Shown here: positions 1 to 8,800 of the stretch, piece after piece
Layout: each line of letters opens with the position of its first letter
How positions within the stretch are numbered: position 1 is the stretch's first letter
NCBI GenBank assembly: GCA_964610885.1
Contig: CAZSWR010000047.1
Span: 1-27,368, forward strand
Length of the DNA stretch: 27,368 bases
Source: CAZSWR01 sp964610885
GTDB taxonomy: Bacteria > Bacteroidota > Ignavibacteria > Kapaibacteriales > UBA2268
Reading direction: 5' to 3'
The notes under the pieces: model-generated
What the model saw: the letters and a program-made list of their open reading frames with translations, nothing else
Databases searched by the model: none
Told to the model about the DNA's origin: nothing
Translations under genes and position numbers: made by a program

Positions 1-1631
1 CGACGCTCTGCCACATGGAGGGTATGCTCCCCAGCGGCGCCTGCCGTATGTGCGTCGTCGAGGTCGAGGGTATGCCGGGCCTGATTCCAAGTTGCGCTTT
101 CCCCGTCCAGGAGGGAATGAAAATCAAAACACATTCTCCGAAAGTCGTCAGAGCACGCCAAACAATCGTTGACCTGCTGCTGGCGAACCACCCGGACGAT
201 TGCCTCTATTGCGAGCGCAACCAAAACTGCGAACTGCAGAACCTTTCGCGCGAATTTGGTATCATGGAAAAACAATTCCGTGGCGCCAAAAACAAATACA
301 ATATCGATGATTCCAGTCCTTCGATCGTCCGCGACCAATCGAAATGTATCCTTTGCGGCCGCTGTATCCGCGTCTGCGAAGAGGTCCAAGGCGTATCGTC
401 TATCGATTTCGTGGGCCGTGGCGCCAAAACCGTCGTCGGTACCGCGTTCAACGAAGGTATGAACATTTCCAGCTGCATCAACTGCGGCCAGTGCGTAATG
501 GTTTGCCCCACGGGCGCCCTTCGCGGCCAAAGCTATGTGGACGAAGTCATCGCAGCCCTCGACGACCCGAACAAAATCGTCGTCGTCCAGCACGCACCCG
601 CCGTTTCGGTTACCTTTGGCGAATCCGTCGGTATGAAACCCGGAACAGACGCCCAAGGCATTATGACCTCCGCGCTCCGCGAGCTTGGATTCAAATATGT
701 GTTCGATACATCGTTCAGCGCCGACCTTACCATCATGGAAGAGGCCTCCGAACTCGTGCACCGCATCCAAAATGGCGGCACGCTCCCGATGTTCACCAGC
801 TGCTCACCGGGCTGGATCAAATTCGTCGAGCAATTCTATCCGGAATTCATTCCCAACCTTTCGTCGTGCAAATCGCCCCAGATGATGCTTGGAGCAATCA
901 TTAAGAGCTATTTCGCCCAACGCGAAGGCATCGACCCGGACAAGATTTTCTCCGTTTCGATCATGCCCTGCACAGCGAAGAAATTCGAATCGGGCCGCCC
1001 CGAAATGATGCGCGAAAGCTATCCCGACCTGGACGCAGTGCTCACCACCCGCGAGCTGATCCAACTCGTCCGTATGCGCGGTATCAACGTGGCCGGGCTT
1101 GCCCCCGACTACTCGGATACTCCGTTTGGCGAGCGTTCGTCGGCCGGCAAACTCTTCGGCGTCTCCGGTGGCGTTATGGAAGCAGCGCTCCGCACTGCCC
1201 ATTTCTTCATCACCGGCAAGGAACTCGAAGCCCAACAGATCCCCGATATTCGCGGCTTGGACGGCGTCAAGACCACAAAAGTCAAGATCAATGGCCTCGA
1301 ATTGGGTATCGGAGTGGTGAACGGATTGAAAAACGCCCGCACACTGCTCGAAGAAATCAAAGCCGGACGCAACGACCTGCACTTCATCGAAGTGATGACC
1401 TGCCCCTCGGGCTGTATCGGTGGCGGTGGCCAGCCCATCGGAATCGATACAAGCGCCGTGGCGCAACGCATGAAAGCTCTTTACAAAATTGACAAGGAAT
1501 CGGATTTGCGCGTTTCGCACAAAAACACGTCGATCCAACGCATCTACAACGAATTCCTTGGCAAGCCACTCGGCGAGAAGAGCCATCACTTGCTGCACAC
1601 GCACTACACGCAGCGCGATGTATTGAAATAA
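1..1631 (+). CDS. hydA: [FeFe]-hydrogenase catalytic subunit HydA, copy 1 (5'-truncated by window edge)
   Basis: Catalytic subunit of a cytoplasmic [FeFe] hydrogenase (H2 oxidation/evolution), probably of the NAD-linked trimeric type. The frame is open to the window edge (first full codon at base 3, reading T-L-C-H-M-E-G), which aligns with T32-L33-C34 of the second copy at 9069, so about 31 N-terminal residues are missing. Counting from the Met codon at 15: [2Fe-2S] ligands C10, C13, C27; His-ligated [4Fe-4S] H59, C63, C66, C72; two [4Fe-4S] clusters C111/114/117/121 and C154/157/160/164. The H domain carries L1 FTSCSPGW, L2 MPCTAKKFE and L3 EVMTCPSGCIGGGGQP, followed by a small-subunit-like tail ending SHHLLHTHY. 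L1 has Ser after the Cys, where prototypes have Cys-Cys. The protein is colinear with copy 2, and I estimate roughly half or more of the residues are identical. Its own hydB/hydC would be expected upstream, outside the window. Family call certain; group A3-type assignment is inference. Confidence 0.95.
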   Translation, partial: TLCHMEGMLPSGACRMCVVEVEGMPGLIPSCAFPVQEGMKIKTHSPKVVRARQTIVDLLLANHPDDCLYCERNQNCELQNLSREFGIMEKQFRGAKNKYNIDDSSPSIVRDQSKCILCGRCIRVCEEVQGVSSIDFVGRGAKTVVGTAFNEGMNISSCINCGQCVMVCPTGALRGQSYVDEVIAALDDPNKIVVVQHAPAVSVTFGESVGMKPGTDAQGIMTSALRELGFKYVFDTSFSADLTIMEEASELVHRIQNGGTLPMFTSCSPGWIKFVEQFYPEFIPNLSSCKSPQMMLGAIIKSYFAQREGIDPDKIFSVSIMPCTAKKFESGRPEMMRESYPDLDAVLTTRELIQLVRMRGINVAGLAPDYSDTPFGERSSAGKLFGVSGGVMEAALRTAHFFITGKELEAQQIPDIRGLDGVKTTKVKINGLELGIGVVNGLKNARTLLEEIKAGRNDLHFIEVMTCPSGCIGGGGQPIGIDTSAVAQRMKALYKIDKESDLRVSHKNTSIQRIYNEFLGKPLGEKSHHLLHTHYTQRDVLK

Positions 1632-1637
1632 AGATTT

Positions 1638-1722
1638 GTAACCATGCGCGGCTTTTCGCCTTCGATTGCGGTTTGATTGGTTCGCGGGGAATATAGGAGA
1701 GCGGATAAGTCCGCATGGTTAC
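1638..1722. repeat. Long-range inverted repeat after hydA-1 (possible terminator or RNA structure)
   Basis: GTAACCATGCG at 1638-1648 is the exact reverse complement of CGCATGGTTAC at 1712-1722. The arms begin 6 nt after the hydA-1 stop and are 63 nt apart. Inside the second half lies a compact hairpin, GCGGA-taag-TCCGC (1701-1714), that would compete with the long stem. A T/A-rich stretch follows. This could be a transcript end or a switchable RNA structure; no known riboswitch class was recognised. Confidence 0.4.
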
Positions 1723-1740
1723 TTTAATTAAAAATTGTTC

Positions 1741-1803
1741 GTTCTTTCATTTTAAGTTCTTTATTCGATCGTTCTTTCATTTTCGTTCTTTTAAATGTTC
1801 TTT
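1741..1803. repeat. Five GTTCTTT direct repeats with near-helical-turn spacing
   Basis: GTTCTTT occurs at 1741, 1756, 1771, 1785 and 1797, that is at spacings of 15, 15, 14 and 12 bp. Two copies extend identically to GTTCTTTCATTTT. The array sits in the 505-bp gap between hydA-1 and the sensor kinase. It resembles an iteron or multi-site binding array, but low-complexity T-rich DNA is the alternative. The rest of the gap (1804-2057) shows nothing I can assign. Confidence 0.5.
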
Positions 1804-2057
1804 TTATAGATTTAAAGAAGCTTTCGGCCTTCGATTCTCCGGATCAAAATCAGAATCAAAACAATCAAAACCGCAAGCAATGGAACAGACCCCAACGCTT
1901 AGGAATCGGCCGCCGGAGGCTTCTTTATCTATTTGAAACGATCAAAACCGGACAAAAGCAAACGCTGTTTATTCCTTCTGTGCCCTTGGCCGAATGCCGA
2001 TGGGCAAGCACTTGAAATAAATAAGCAGTACGGCCGCCTATGCAATTGTGGGTTTGC

Positions 2058-2079
2058 GCTCGAATTCAAATATTTGAGC
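2058..2079. promoter_or_regulatory. Imperfect palindrome upstream of the sensor kinase (candidate operator)
   Basis: A 22-bp dyad with arms GCTC-x-AAT and ATT-x-GAGC around a 6-bp centre, ending 57 bp before the kinase ATG at 2137. The symmetry is visible but no regulator family is recognised. It may be chance in A/T-rich DNA. Confidence 0.25.
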
Positions 2080-2136
2080 CAAAAACCGCAAGACCTGTAA
2101 AGTGCAGTTCTGTTGTTTTCATCGGGAGAAAGTGCA

Positions 2137-4137
2137 ATGCGTTCGAGGAAAGACCAGCCAATCGTCGTAACCGTCAAGGAGCGGTGCCGCGCGTGCTACA
2201 CGTGCGTCCGCGAATGCCCTGCAAAAGCAATCAAAATCTCGTCTGCCCAGGCCGAAATCATGGCCGACAGGTGCATTGCCTGCGGGAACTGCGTCAAGGT
2301 CTGCCGGCAGAACGCGAAAACAGTGCTTAGCTCCATCGCGGAGGTCAACGAACTGCTGCACAGCGATTCGAAAGTAGCTGCGATAATTGCCCCGAGCTTC
2401 CCCGCCGAGTTTCACGATATGTATTATATGAAATTCATCGGGATGGTTCGCGCGATCGGGTTCGACTATGTTTGCGAGGTTTCCTTCGGCGCCGACTTGG
2501 TGGCCCGGAAGCAACGCGAATTGCTCGAGCAACCCAACGGCAAGCACTACATAACGACCACTTGCCCGGCCGTCGTCGGATACGTCAGGCGCTACCATCC
2601 GCACCTTCTGCCGTACCTTTCGCCAATTGTTTCGCCAATGATCGCAATGGCGCGCGTCGTGCACCGCATGTATGGCGACGATGTCAAGATTGTATTTATC
2701 GGCCCGTGCATCGCCAAGAAAGGCGAAGCAGCGCTGGACGAATTGGCAACCGACGTGGACGAAGCGCTCACCTTTGCCGAGCTGAGGCGAATGTTCGAGG
2801 ACAATTGTATTTCAACCGATTCTGTTATTACAAGCGAATTCGACCCGCCCTTTGGGGATTTGGGCGCAATTTTCCCGCTTGGCCACGGGATGCTCCAAGC
2901 CGCCGGGATCGACGAAGACCTCACCGAGGGCGACGTGGTCTCCGCAAATGGCCGAAGCGATTTTATCGAGGCGATCCGAGAATTCGAATCGGACGACCTC
3001 CACGCAAAACTTGTTGACGTTCTTTGTTGTAATGGTTGCATCATGGGCGCCGGAATGACGACCCAAGACCCGATATTCAAACGCCGCAGCCGCATCAGCC
3101 GGTTCACGCGGCACATCGTCAAGCAACGCTCCGCAGCCGAGTGGAAGGAATACATAGAGAAATTCTCAGATCTCAACTTGTTCCGCACCTACGACGCTTT
3201 CGACCAGCGGATTCGCGGCCCTCGAGGCGAGGAAATCAAGAAAATCCTAATCGAAATGGGCAAGCAAAACCCCGAAGACGAGCTGAATTGCGGTGCCTGC
3301 GGCTACGACTCGTGCCGCGAACACGCAATCGCTATCTACCAAGGGTTCGCCGAAGACAAGATGTGCCTGCCGTACACGATCGAGCAGCTGAGCAAGACCA
3401 TTTCCGAGCTTGACCTCTCGACGGAGCAGCTCGCCAATACGAAGGAGGCGCTTCGCCAGAGCGAGAAATTGGCCGGAATGGGCCAGCTCGCAGCAGGAAT
3501 TGCGCACGAACTCAATAACCCGCTCGGTGTGGTTCTAATGTATGCGCACATCCTTTTGGACGAACTCGAAGAGACGTCGCAGATGTACAAAGACCTCTGC
3601 CTTATCGTCAACGAGGCCGACCGCTGCAAGGGAATCGTCAGTGGATTGCTGAATTTCGCCCGCAAGAACAAAGTGGAACTTCGCGAAACCAATTTGGGCG
3701 AATTGATTGACAACTGTTTGAAAATTATAAAATTACCGGACAACATCCGCGTCTCGGTCGAGCACTCGCCGTCTCCAATAACGGCCGACATCGACAAAGA
3801 CCAGATAATCCAAGTTCTTTCAAATCTGATAAACAATGCGATAACGGCAATGGCCGGAGGCGGCACCCTGACGCTTCGCACCGAATCGGACGGCACCAAC
3901 GCCAGTCTGATCGTATCCGATACGGGACATGGAATTCCGGAAGAGTATGCAAAGAAAGTATTCGAACCGTTTTTCACAACCAAACAAATCGGCCAGGGCA
4001 CGGGATTGGGATTGGCCGTAACATACGGTATAATCAAAATGCACAGGGGGAACATCAGTTTCGAAACCAATGCAGACCCCGCCAAAGGCCCCACCGGCAC
4101 GAAATTCATCGTTACATTGCCCATTCGCAGAGAATAA
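2137..4137 (+). CDS. Sensory [FeFe]-hydrogenase-like histidine kinase (HydS type)
   Basis: Soluble sensor kinase (666 aa) without membrane segments, likely sensing H2 or redox state. Domains in order: two [4Fe-4S] clusters (C17/20/23/27 and C46/49/52/56); hydrogenase large-subunit-like H domain (about 75-310) with C143, C191 and C297-x3-C301; a PF04060-like [4Fe-4S] motif C385/C388/C393/C410; coiled-coil linker (412-442); HisKA with H457 in AHELNNP; ATPase with N-box NLINNA (563-568), G1 DTGHGIP (595-601), F-box FEPFF and G2 GTGLGL (621-626). The H-cluster loops differ from catalytic enzymes: L1 is TTTCPAVV instead of TSCSPGW, and L3 ends GCIMGAGM instead of GCIGGGGQP. This matches the altered pockets known for sensory (group C) hydrogenases. 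No PAS domain is evident between H domain and kinase, and no response regulator lies in the window. Start: ATG at 2137 has GGGAGAA seven nt upstream; a TTG at 2113 in the same frame has none. Confidence 0.9.
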   Translation: MRSRKDQPIVVTVKERCRACYTCVRECPAKAIKISSAQAEIMADRCIACGNCVKVCRQNAKTVLSSIAEVNELLHSDSKVAAIIAPSFPAEFHDMYYMKFIGMVRAIGFDYVCEVSFGADLVARKQRELLEQPNGKHYITTTCPAVVGYVRRYHPHLLPYLSPIVSPMIAMARVVHRMYGDDVKIVFIGPCIAKKGEAALDELATDVDEALTFAELRRMFEDNCISTDSVITSEFDPPFGDLGAIFPLGHGMLQAAGIDEDLTEGDVVSANGRSDFIEAIREFESDDLHAKLVDVLCCNGCIMGAGMTTQDPIFKRRSRISRFTRHIVKQRSAAEWKEYIEKFSDLNLFRTYDAFDQRIRGPRGEEIKKILIEMGKQNPEDELNCGACGYDSCREHAIAIYQGFAEDKMCLPYTIEQLSKTISELDLSTEQLANTKEALRQSEKLAGMGQLAAGIAHELNNPLGVVLMYAHILLDELEETSQMYKDLCLIVNEADRCKGIVSGLLNFARKNKVELRETNLGELIDNCLKIIKLPDNIRVSVEHSPSPITADIDKDQIIQVLSNLINNAITAMAGGGTLTLRTESDGTNASLIVSDTGHGIPEEYAKKVFEPFFTTKQIGQGTGLGLAVTYGIIKMHRGNISFETNADPAKGPTGTKFIVTLPIRRE

Positions 4138-5341
4138 TTTGCCGAGAAACACTCTCGCTCATCTTCGAGACAATTCAATTAGGAATTGAGCACATTCGGG
4201 CCTCAATGCTAAACATAGCATTCGGCACCGGTGCGGAGTATTTCCCCGTGCACATTTCGGCTGGCGCTGTGGTTTTATTCATCTAAAGGCACCCTTTGAT
4301 ATACTATCCGCGTTCTTTCTTACTTTTTTTGAGCAAAGCCCATCCGCGCCACAAAATTGCACAGCGAAAATTCCGTTCGCCAATTAATCCCAATTGACAC
4401 TCGTTGCCTCGAAAACCCGAGCTGTGGCATGTCTGCACGCTGTGTCGTGCGATGCGTTCCCGGCAATATATTAACGGGCAGTGCACTATAAGACGCCCCA
4501 AAATAAGCCCAACAAACAATGGTTTTTTCGCGCATAATGCGGCAATAATTGTTTGTTCGCCTCCTGGGGGACCCATTTGACAAAGCGAAGGCACACGCTA
4601 ATAGTTGCTTATAGAAGCACTGCCCGATATGTTCTTTGATTATATATACTTACGCATGTGTATCCGCGGGACAGGAAGGTTGTGATATTTTTAACAGTAA
4701 AAAAATATCGAACAAATTTTCTCTTTGTGAATTTTTCTCTTTGCAGTTCCGCAAAAAAATAATAATTTATTTTTTAACGAAGTACATTTGCAATACATGA
4801 ATGGATTTAGCTCAAGGAGACAACAGTTCTCTGATTATACTTAAGGCATGAGCTATGTCTGAAGAGTGTTGCAAAGTACAGATATGGATTTAGATGCGTA
4901 TGATATTGCCCGTATTGGTCTTGTTTGTGTGTGTGGAAGCTATAAATTGGACAAATGGGATTTATCGAACAGGTTATTATTGTGTTATTGTGAATATTTG
5001 AACTTGTATTCTTAATTTATCTCCAGCTCTCCGTAAATCAAATTAATAAAAACCCAATAAAATAATTTAATATTTATTGTTTAGTTGCGGTTAACTTTTC
5101 GCATTGCGGCGTAATGTGTTGCGTTGAAAAGAGTTATTGCATATTTTGACACATCGAAACAATTAATTATACTGGCTTAATATTGCCTATATATTGCTGA
5201 TAATGGGTAAATTTCGTAGAAAATGACACGATATTAAGAATCTATTCACAGCTTGGGATTTTGATTTTGAATTTAATATTATTAAATTGACAAAGCCTTA
5301 AGTATAGGTGGATAGAATTATTTAAATCAAAGGGTCATTAT
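4138..5341. other. 1.2-kb gene-free region between sensor kinase and hydCBA
   Basis: No credible gene on either strand; the longest open frame (4304-4594, minus) has no recognisable motif. The first half is of mixed composition and holds small dyads just after the kinase stop: AATGCTA-aaca-TAGCATT (4205-4222) and GCACCGGTGC (4225-4234). A 10-bp inverted repeat AACAAACAAT/ATTGTTTGTT (4511-4520 and 4548-4557) encloses CGCAT-a-ATGCG (4531-4541). From about 4660 the DNA is very A/T-rich, with a bulged hairpin at 5095-5131 (CTTTTC...GAAAAG). A TTGACA at 5287-5292 with TAGAAT at 5313-5318 (20-bp spacer) is a weak promoter candidate for hydCBA. It may hold control elements or a small RNA. Confidence 0.6.
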
Positions 5342-5875
5342 ATGTATAAAGATGTGCCATGTAATTGCCAAGACACTTCCGAAGAAGAACTCTATAAAGT
5401 TCTCGAAGACGTGCTCGAGGAATACTATGAAAAGCCGGGTGCTCTAATCCCCATACTGCAAATCACGCAGAAAATGTTCGGCTTCCTGCCGAAACCGGCA
5501 TTGAAACAAATTGCTCTCAAAATGAACAAGCCATACAGCGAAGTTGCCGGTGTGGTTAGCTTCTATTCCTTCTTCACTACTGTCCCTCGCGGAAAGTACG
5601 TCGTGCGCGTGTGCCTCGGCACGGCTTGCTACGTTCGCGGCGGGAAAGAAGTGCTTTCTACTCTGAAAAAAGACCTGAAAATCGATATCGGTGAAACTAC
5701 TGAAGACCGCCTTTTCTCCATCGACGTCGGGCGTTGCTTCGGCGCGTGCGGACTGGCACCGGTTATCATGATCAATGACGACGTGCACCAACGGGTCAAA
5801 CCCGAACGTATCGGCGAAATCATCGAACAGTACAGACAAAAAGAGTTTGAAACCAAGAAGGAGAAAAGCAAATGA
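5342..5875 (+). CDS. hydC: HydC: NuoE-like [2Fe-2S] subunit of trimeric [FeFe] hydrogenase
   Basis: A 177-aa protein of the NuoE/24-kDa family. It has an N-terminal helical region with LYKVLEDVLEEYY and QKMFGFLP, then a thioredoxin-like [2Fe-2S] domain with ligands C91 and C96 (CLGTAC) and C132 and C136 (CFGAC). In trimeric bifurcating hydrogenases this subunit passes electrons between the flavin subunit HydB and HydA. It is the first gene of the cluster: its TGA overlaps the hydB ATG as ATGA (5872-5875), so translation is probably coupled. The start ATG at 5342 follows only a weak GG-containing site. Length is normal for the family. Function as an NAD-linked hydrogenase subunit, rather than of complex I, is inferred from the adjacent hydB and hydA-2. 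Confidence 0.93.
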   Translation: MYKDVPCNCQDTSEEELYKVLEDVLEEYYEKPGALIPILQITQKMFGFLPKPALKQIALKMNKPYSEVAGVVSFYSFFTTVPRGKYVVRVCLGTACYVRGGKEVLSTLKKDLKIDIGETTEDRLFSIDVGRCFGACGLAPVIMINDDVHQRVKPERIGEIIEQYRQKEFETKKEKSK

Positions 5876-8800
5876 TTCAGGCAAGAAAGATTGCAAGCGT
5901 CGATGACCTTAACGTGATCCGCTATTCGGTGCGTGCAGAGAATATGAAGCTCGGGTCGGACATCAAAGAAAAAATCATGGTCTGCGTCGGTGGCGGCTGT
6001 ATCGCTTCCGGTTCGCTCAAGGTGCGCGACGAAATGGTTAAAGCGCTCAAATTGAACGACCTCTCCGACCAGGTCGAAGTTGCCGAAACCGGTTGCTTAG
6101 GCCCCTGCGTTTGCGGGCCGGTCGTCCTGATGGGCAAAGACCAAATCTTCTACCAAAACGTGCTGCCCGAGGATTGCGAGACAATCGTCAAGAAACACGT
6201 CATCGGCGGCGAAATCGTCGAAAACCTCGTCTGGAAAGAAGAAGACGGCGAAAAACCCGTTCCGCTGATGAACGAAATTACTTTCTTCAAACGCCAAACC
6301 AAAATCGTGCTTCGCAATTGCGGAAAAATTAATCCGCTCAGCATCGAAGAATACATCGGATGCGACGGATACCAAGCGCTCGCGAAAGCACTCAAATCCA
6401 TGCAACCCGAAGACGTGCTCGATGAAATGAAAAAATCAGGCGTTCGCGGCCGCGGTGGCGCTGGCTTCCCTACGTTCCTGAAGTGGTCATTCGCGCGCAA
6501 GAGCGTTAACGACCAGAAATACATACTTTGCAACGCCGACGAAGGCGATCCCGGCGCCTTCATGGACCGCTCCGTGCTCGAGGGCGATCCGCACTCCGTC
6601 ATCGAGGGTATGGCAATCGGCGCATTCGCAATCGGCGCTAATCAGGGCTACATCTACGTCCGCGCAGAGTATCCTCTGGCAGTGGAGCGCCTGCAATTCG
6701 CTCTGGACCGCGCCAAAGAATGCGGACTGCTCGGCGATAATATTCTCGGGTCGAACTTCAGCTTCAACCTGGAAATCCGCATGGGTTCCGGCGCATTCGT
6801 TTGCGGCGAGGAAACAGCCCTTATGCACTCCATCGAGGGCAAACGCGGCGAACCCCGCCCACGCCCGCCTTTCCCGGCCGTCAGCGGTCTTTGGGGCAAA
6901 CCCACAGTGCTGAATAACGTGGAAACATTCGCGAACGTAGCACCTATAATATTGAATGGTGGCGACTGGTTCGCCGGCTATGGCACCGAGAAATCCAAAG
7001 GCACGAAAGTGTTCGCACTCGCCGGCGCCATCCAGAATTCCGGCCTCGTCGAAGTGCCGATCGGAACTTCGCTCGGCGAATTGATCTACGACATCGGCGA
7101 AGGCATCCCGAACAACAAGAAATTCAAAGCTGCGCAAATCGGCGGCCCGTCCGGCGGATGTATTCCGAAAGAGCACTTGAACGTGCCACTGGACTACGAA
7201 TCGCTGAACGAACTCGGCGCAATCATGGGTTCCGGCGGCCTCGTCGTGATGGACGAAGACACCTGCATGGTGGACGTAGCCCGTTTCTTCCTCGAATTTG
7301 TTCAGGAAGAATCTTGCGGCAAGTGCGTCCCGTGCCGCGTGGGAACGAAACGCATGCTCGAGATTTTGGAACGCATCTGCAACGGCGAAGGCGTCCCGGG
7401 CGACATCGAAAGGCTGATCGAGCTTGGCGAGCAGATCAAGGAAACATCGCTTTGCGGCCTCGGCCAAACCGCGCCGAATCCCGTCCTCTCGACGATTCGC
7501 CATTTCCGCCACGAATACGAAGCGCACATCAAAGAAAAACGCTGCGAAGCCGGCGTCTGTGCCGGGCTTGTCCGCTCGCCCTGCCAGAGCGCCTGCCCTG
7601 CGCACGTGGACGTGCCGGGATTCGTTTCGCTCATCGGCGAACGCCGATACGCCGAAGCGCTCCGGTTGCACAGAGAACGCAATCCGTTCGCTGCTGTTTG
7701 CGCCCGCGTTTGTTTCCACGTTTGCGAAGACAAGTGCCGCCGCAAATCGCTGGACGAAGCTATCTCGGTTCGCGCCCTGAAACGCTTCATGGTCGATCAG
7801 GAAATCACAATCCAATTGCCCGAAGTGCGCGAAAACAAAGAGAACGCCAAGAAGAGAATTGCAATCATCGGCGCCGGCCCTGCCGGACTGACATGCGCAT
7901 ATTTCCTTGCACGCTTGGGATATAAGCCCGAAGTGTTCGAATCCGAACCCCGCCCGGGCGGAATGCTCGTCCAGACGATTCCGGCGTACAGGCTGCCCCG
8001 CGAGACGCTCGCCCGCGAGATTCGTATGATCGAGAATCTGGGCGTGGACATCCAATGCGACAAGAAATTGGGCCGCGATTTCACTCTCGACTCGCTTAAA
8101 AAAGATGGCTACGAAGCCGTATTTGTGGGCATCGGCGCATCGAAAGGTATTGCGCTCGACCTGCCCGGCAAAGAGGCCAAGGGCGTGATGACCGCTATGG
8201 ACTTCCTCCGCACGTACAACCTGCGCGGCTCGGTGCCCGTGGCGAAGAATATTGCAATTATTGGCGCCGGAAACGCTGCTTTCGACGCTGCCCGCACATG
8301 TATCAGGCTTGGAGCCGAAAAGGTTTCCATTATTTACCGACGCAGCATGGACGAAATGCCCGCATACTTCGAGGAAATCGACGAAGCATTGCAAGAGGGC
8401 ATCGAAGTTATGCCGCTTACCAATCCGCAAGAAATCATCATCGAAAACGGCAAGATCGAAGGCGTACGTTGCAACAAAATGAAGCTCGGGCCTTTCGACC
8501 ACTCCGGCCGCCGCAAAGCTGTCAGCCTCGGCGATACCTTCGTGGTGCCATGCACGCAAGTTGTGCTCGCAATCGGCCAAGACATTGCCGATCTGGGCAA
8601 ATTCAACGATGTCGGCCTATCGACGGACAAATGGGGAATGATCGTTACCGACCCGATCACCGGGCAAACGACCGTGCCATACATCTTCTCCGGTGGCGAC
8701 GCCTCGAATTTGAACTTCTCCCGCACCGTTATCGAAGCCGTTGCCGCCGGCGAACGCGCCGCTGCCGGTATCGATGAATTCTTGACAGGCAAAAACAACG

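Noticed and set aside
1715..1936. 73-codon frame rich in Phe/Lys/Arg
   Set aside because: Its sequence is just the translated GTTCTTT repeats and A/T-rich DNA; no ribosome site and no motif.
4304..4594. 96-codon minus-strand frame in the hydrogenase gap
   Set aside because: No family signature, no ribosome site and atypical codon use. Kept as non-coding.
5287..5318. Sigma-70 promoter for hydCBA
   Set aside because: TTGACA is good, but the best -10 match (TAGAAT) is 20 bp away and this phylum often uses a different consensus. Mentioned only as a weak candidate in the gap entry.
6487..8580. 697-codon open frame on the minus strand, opposite hydB
   Set aside because: It mirrors a well-supported gene with cofactor motifs, has no recognisable motif itself, and is explained by the codon bias of the plus strand. 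Similar long antisense frames occur opposite hydA-2 (9075-10931) and rel (14413-15807).
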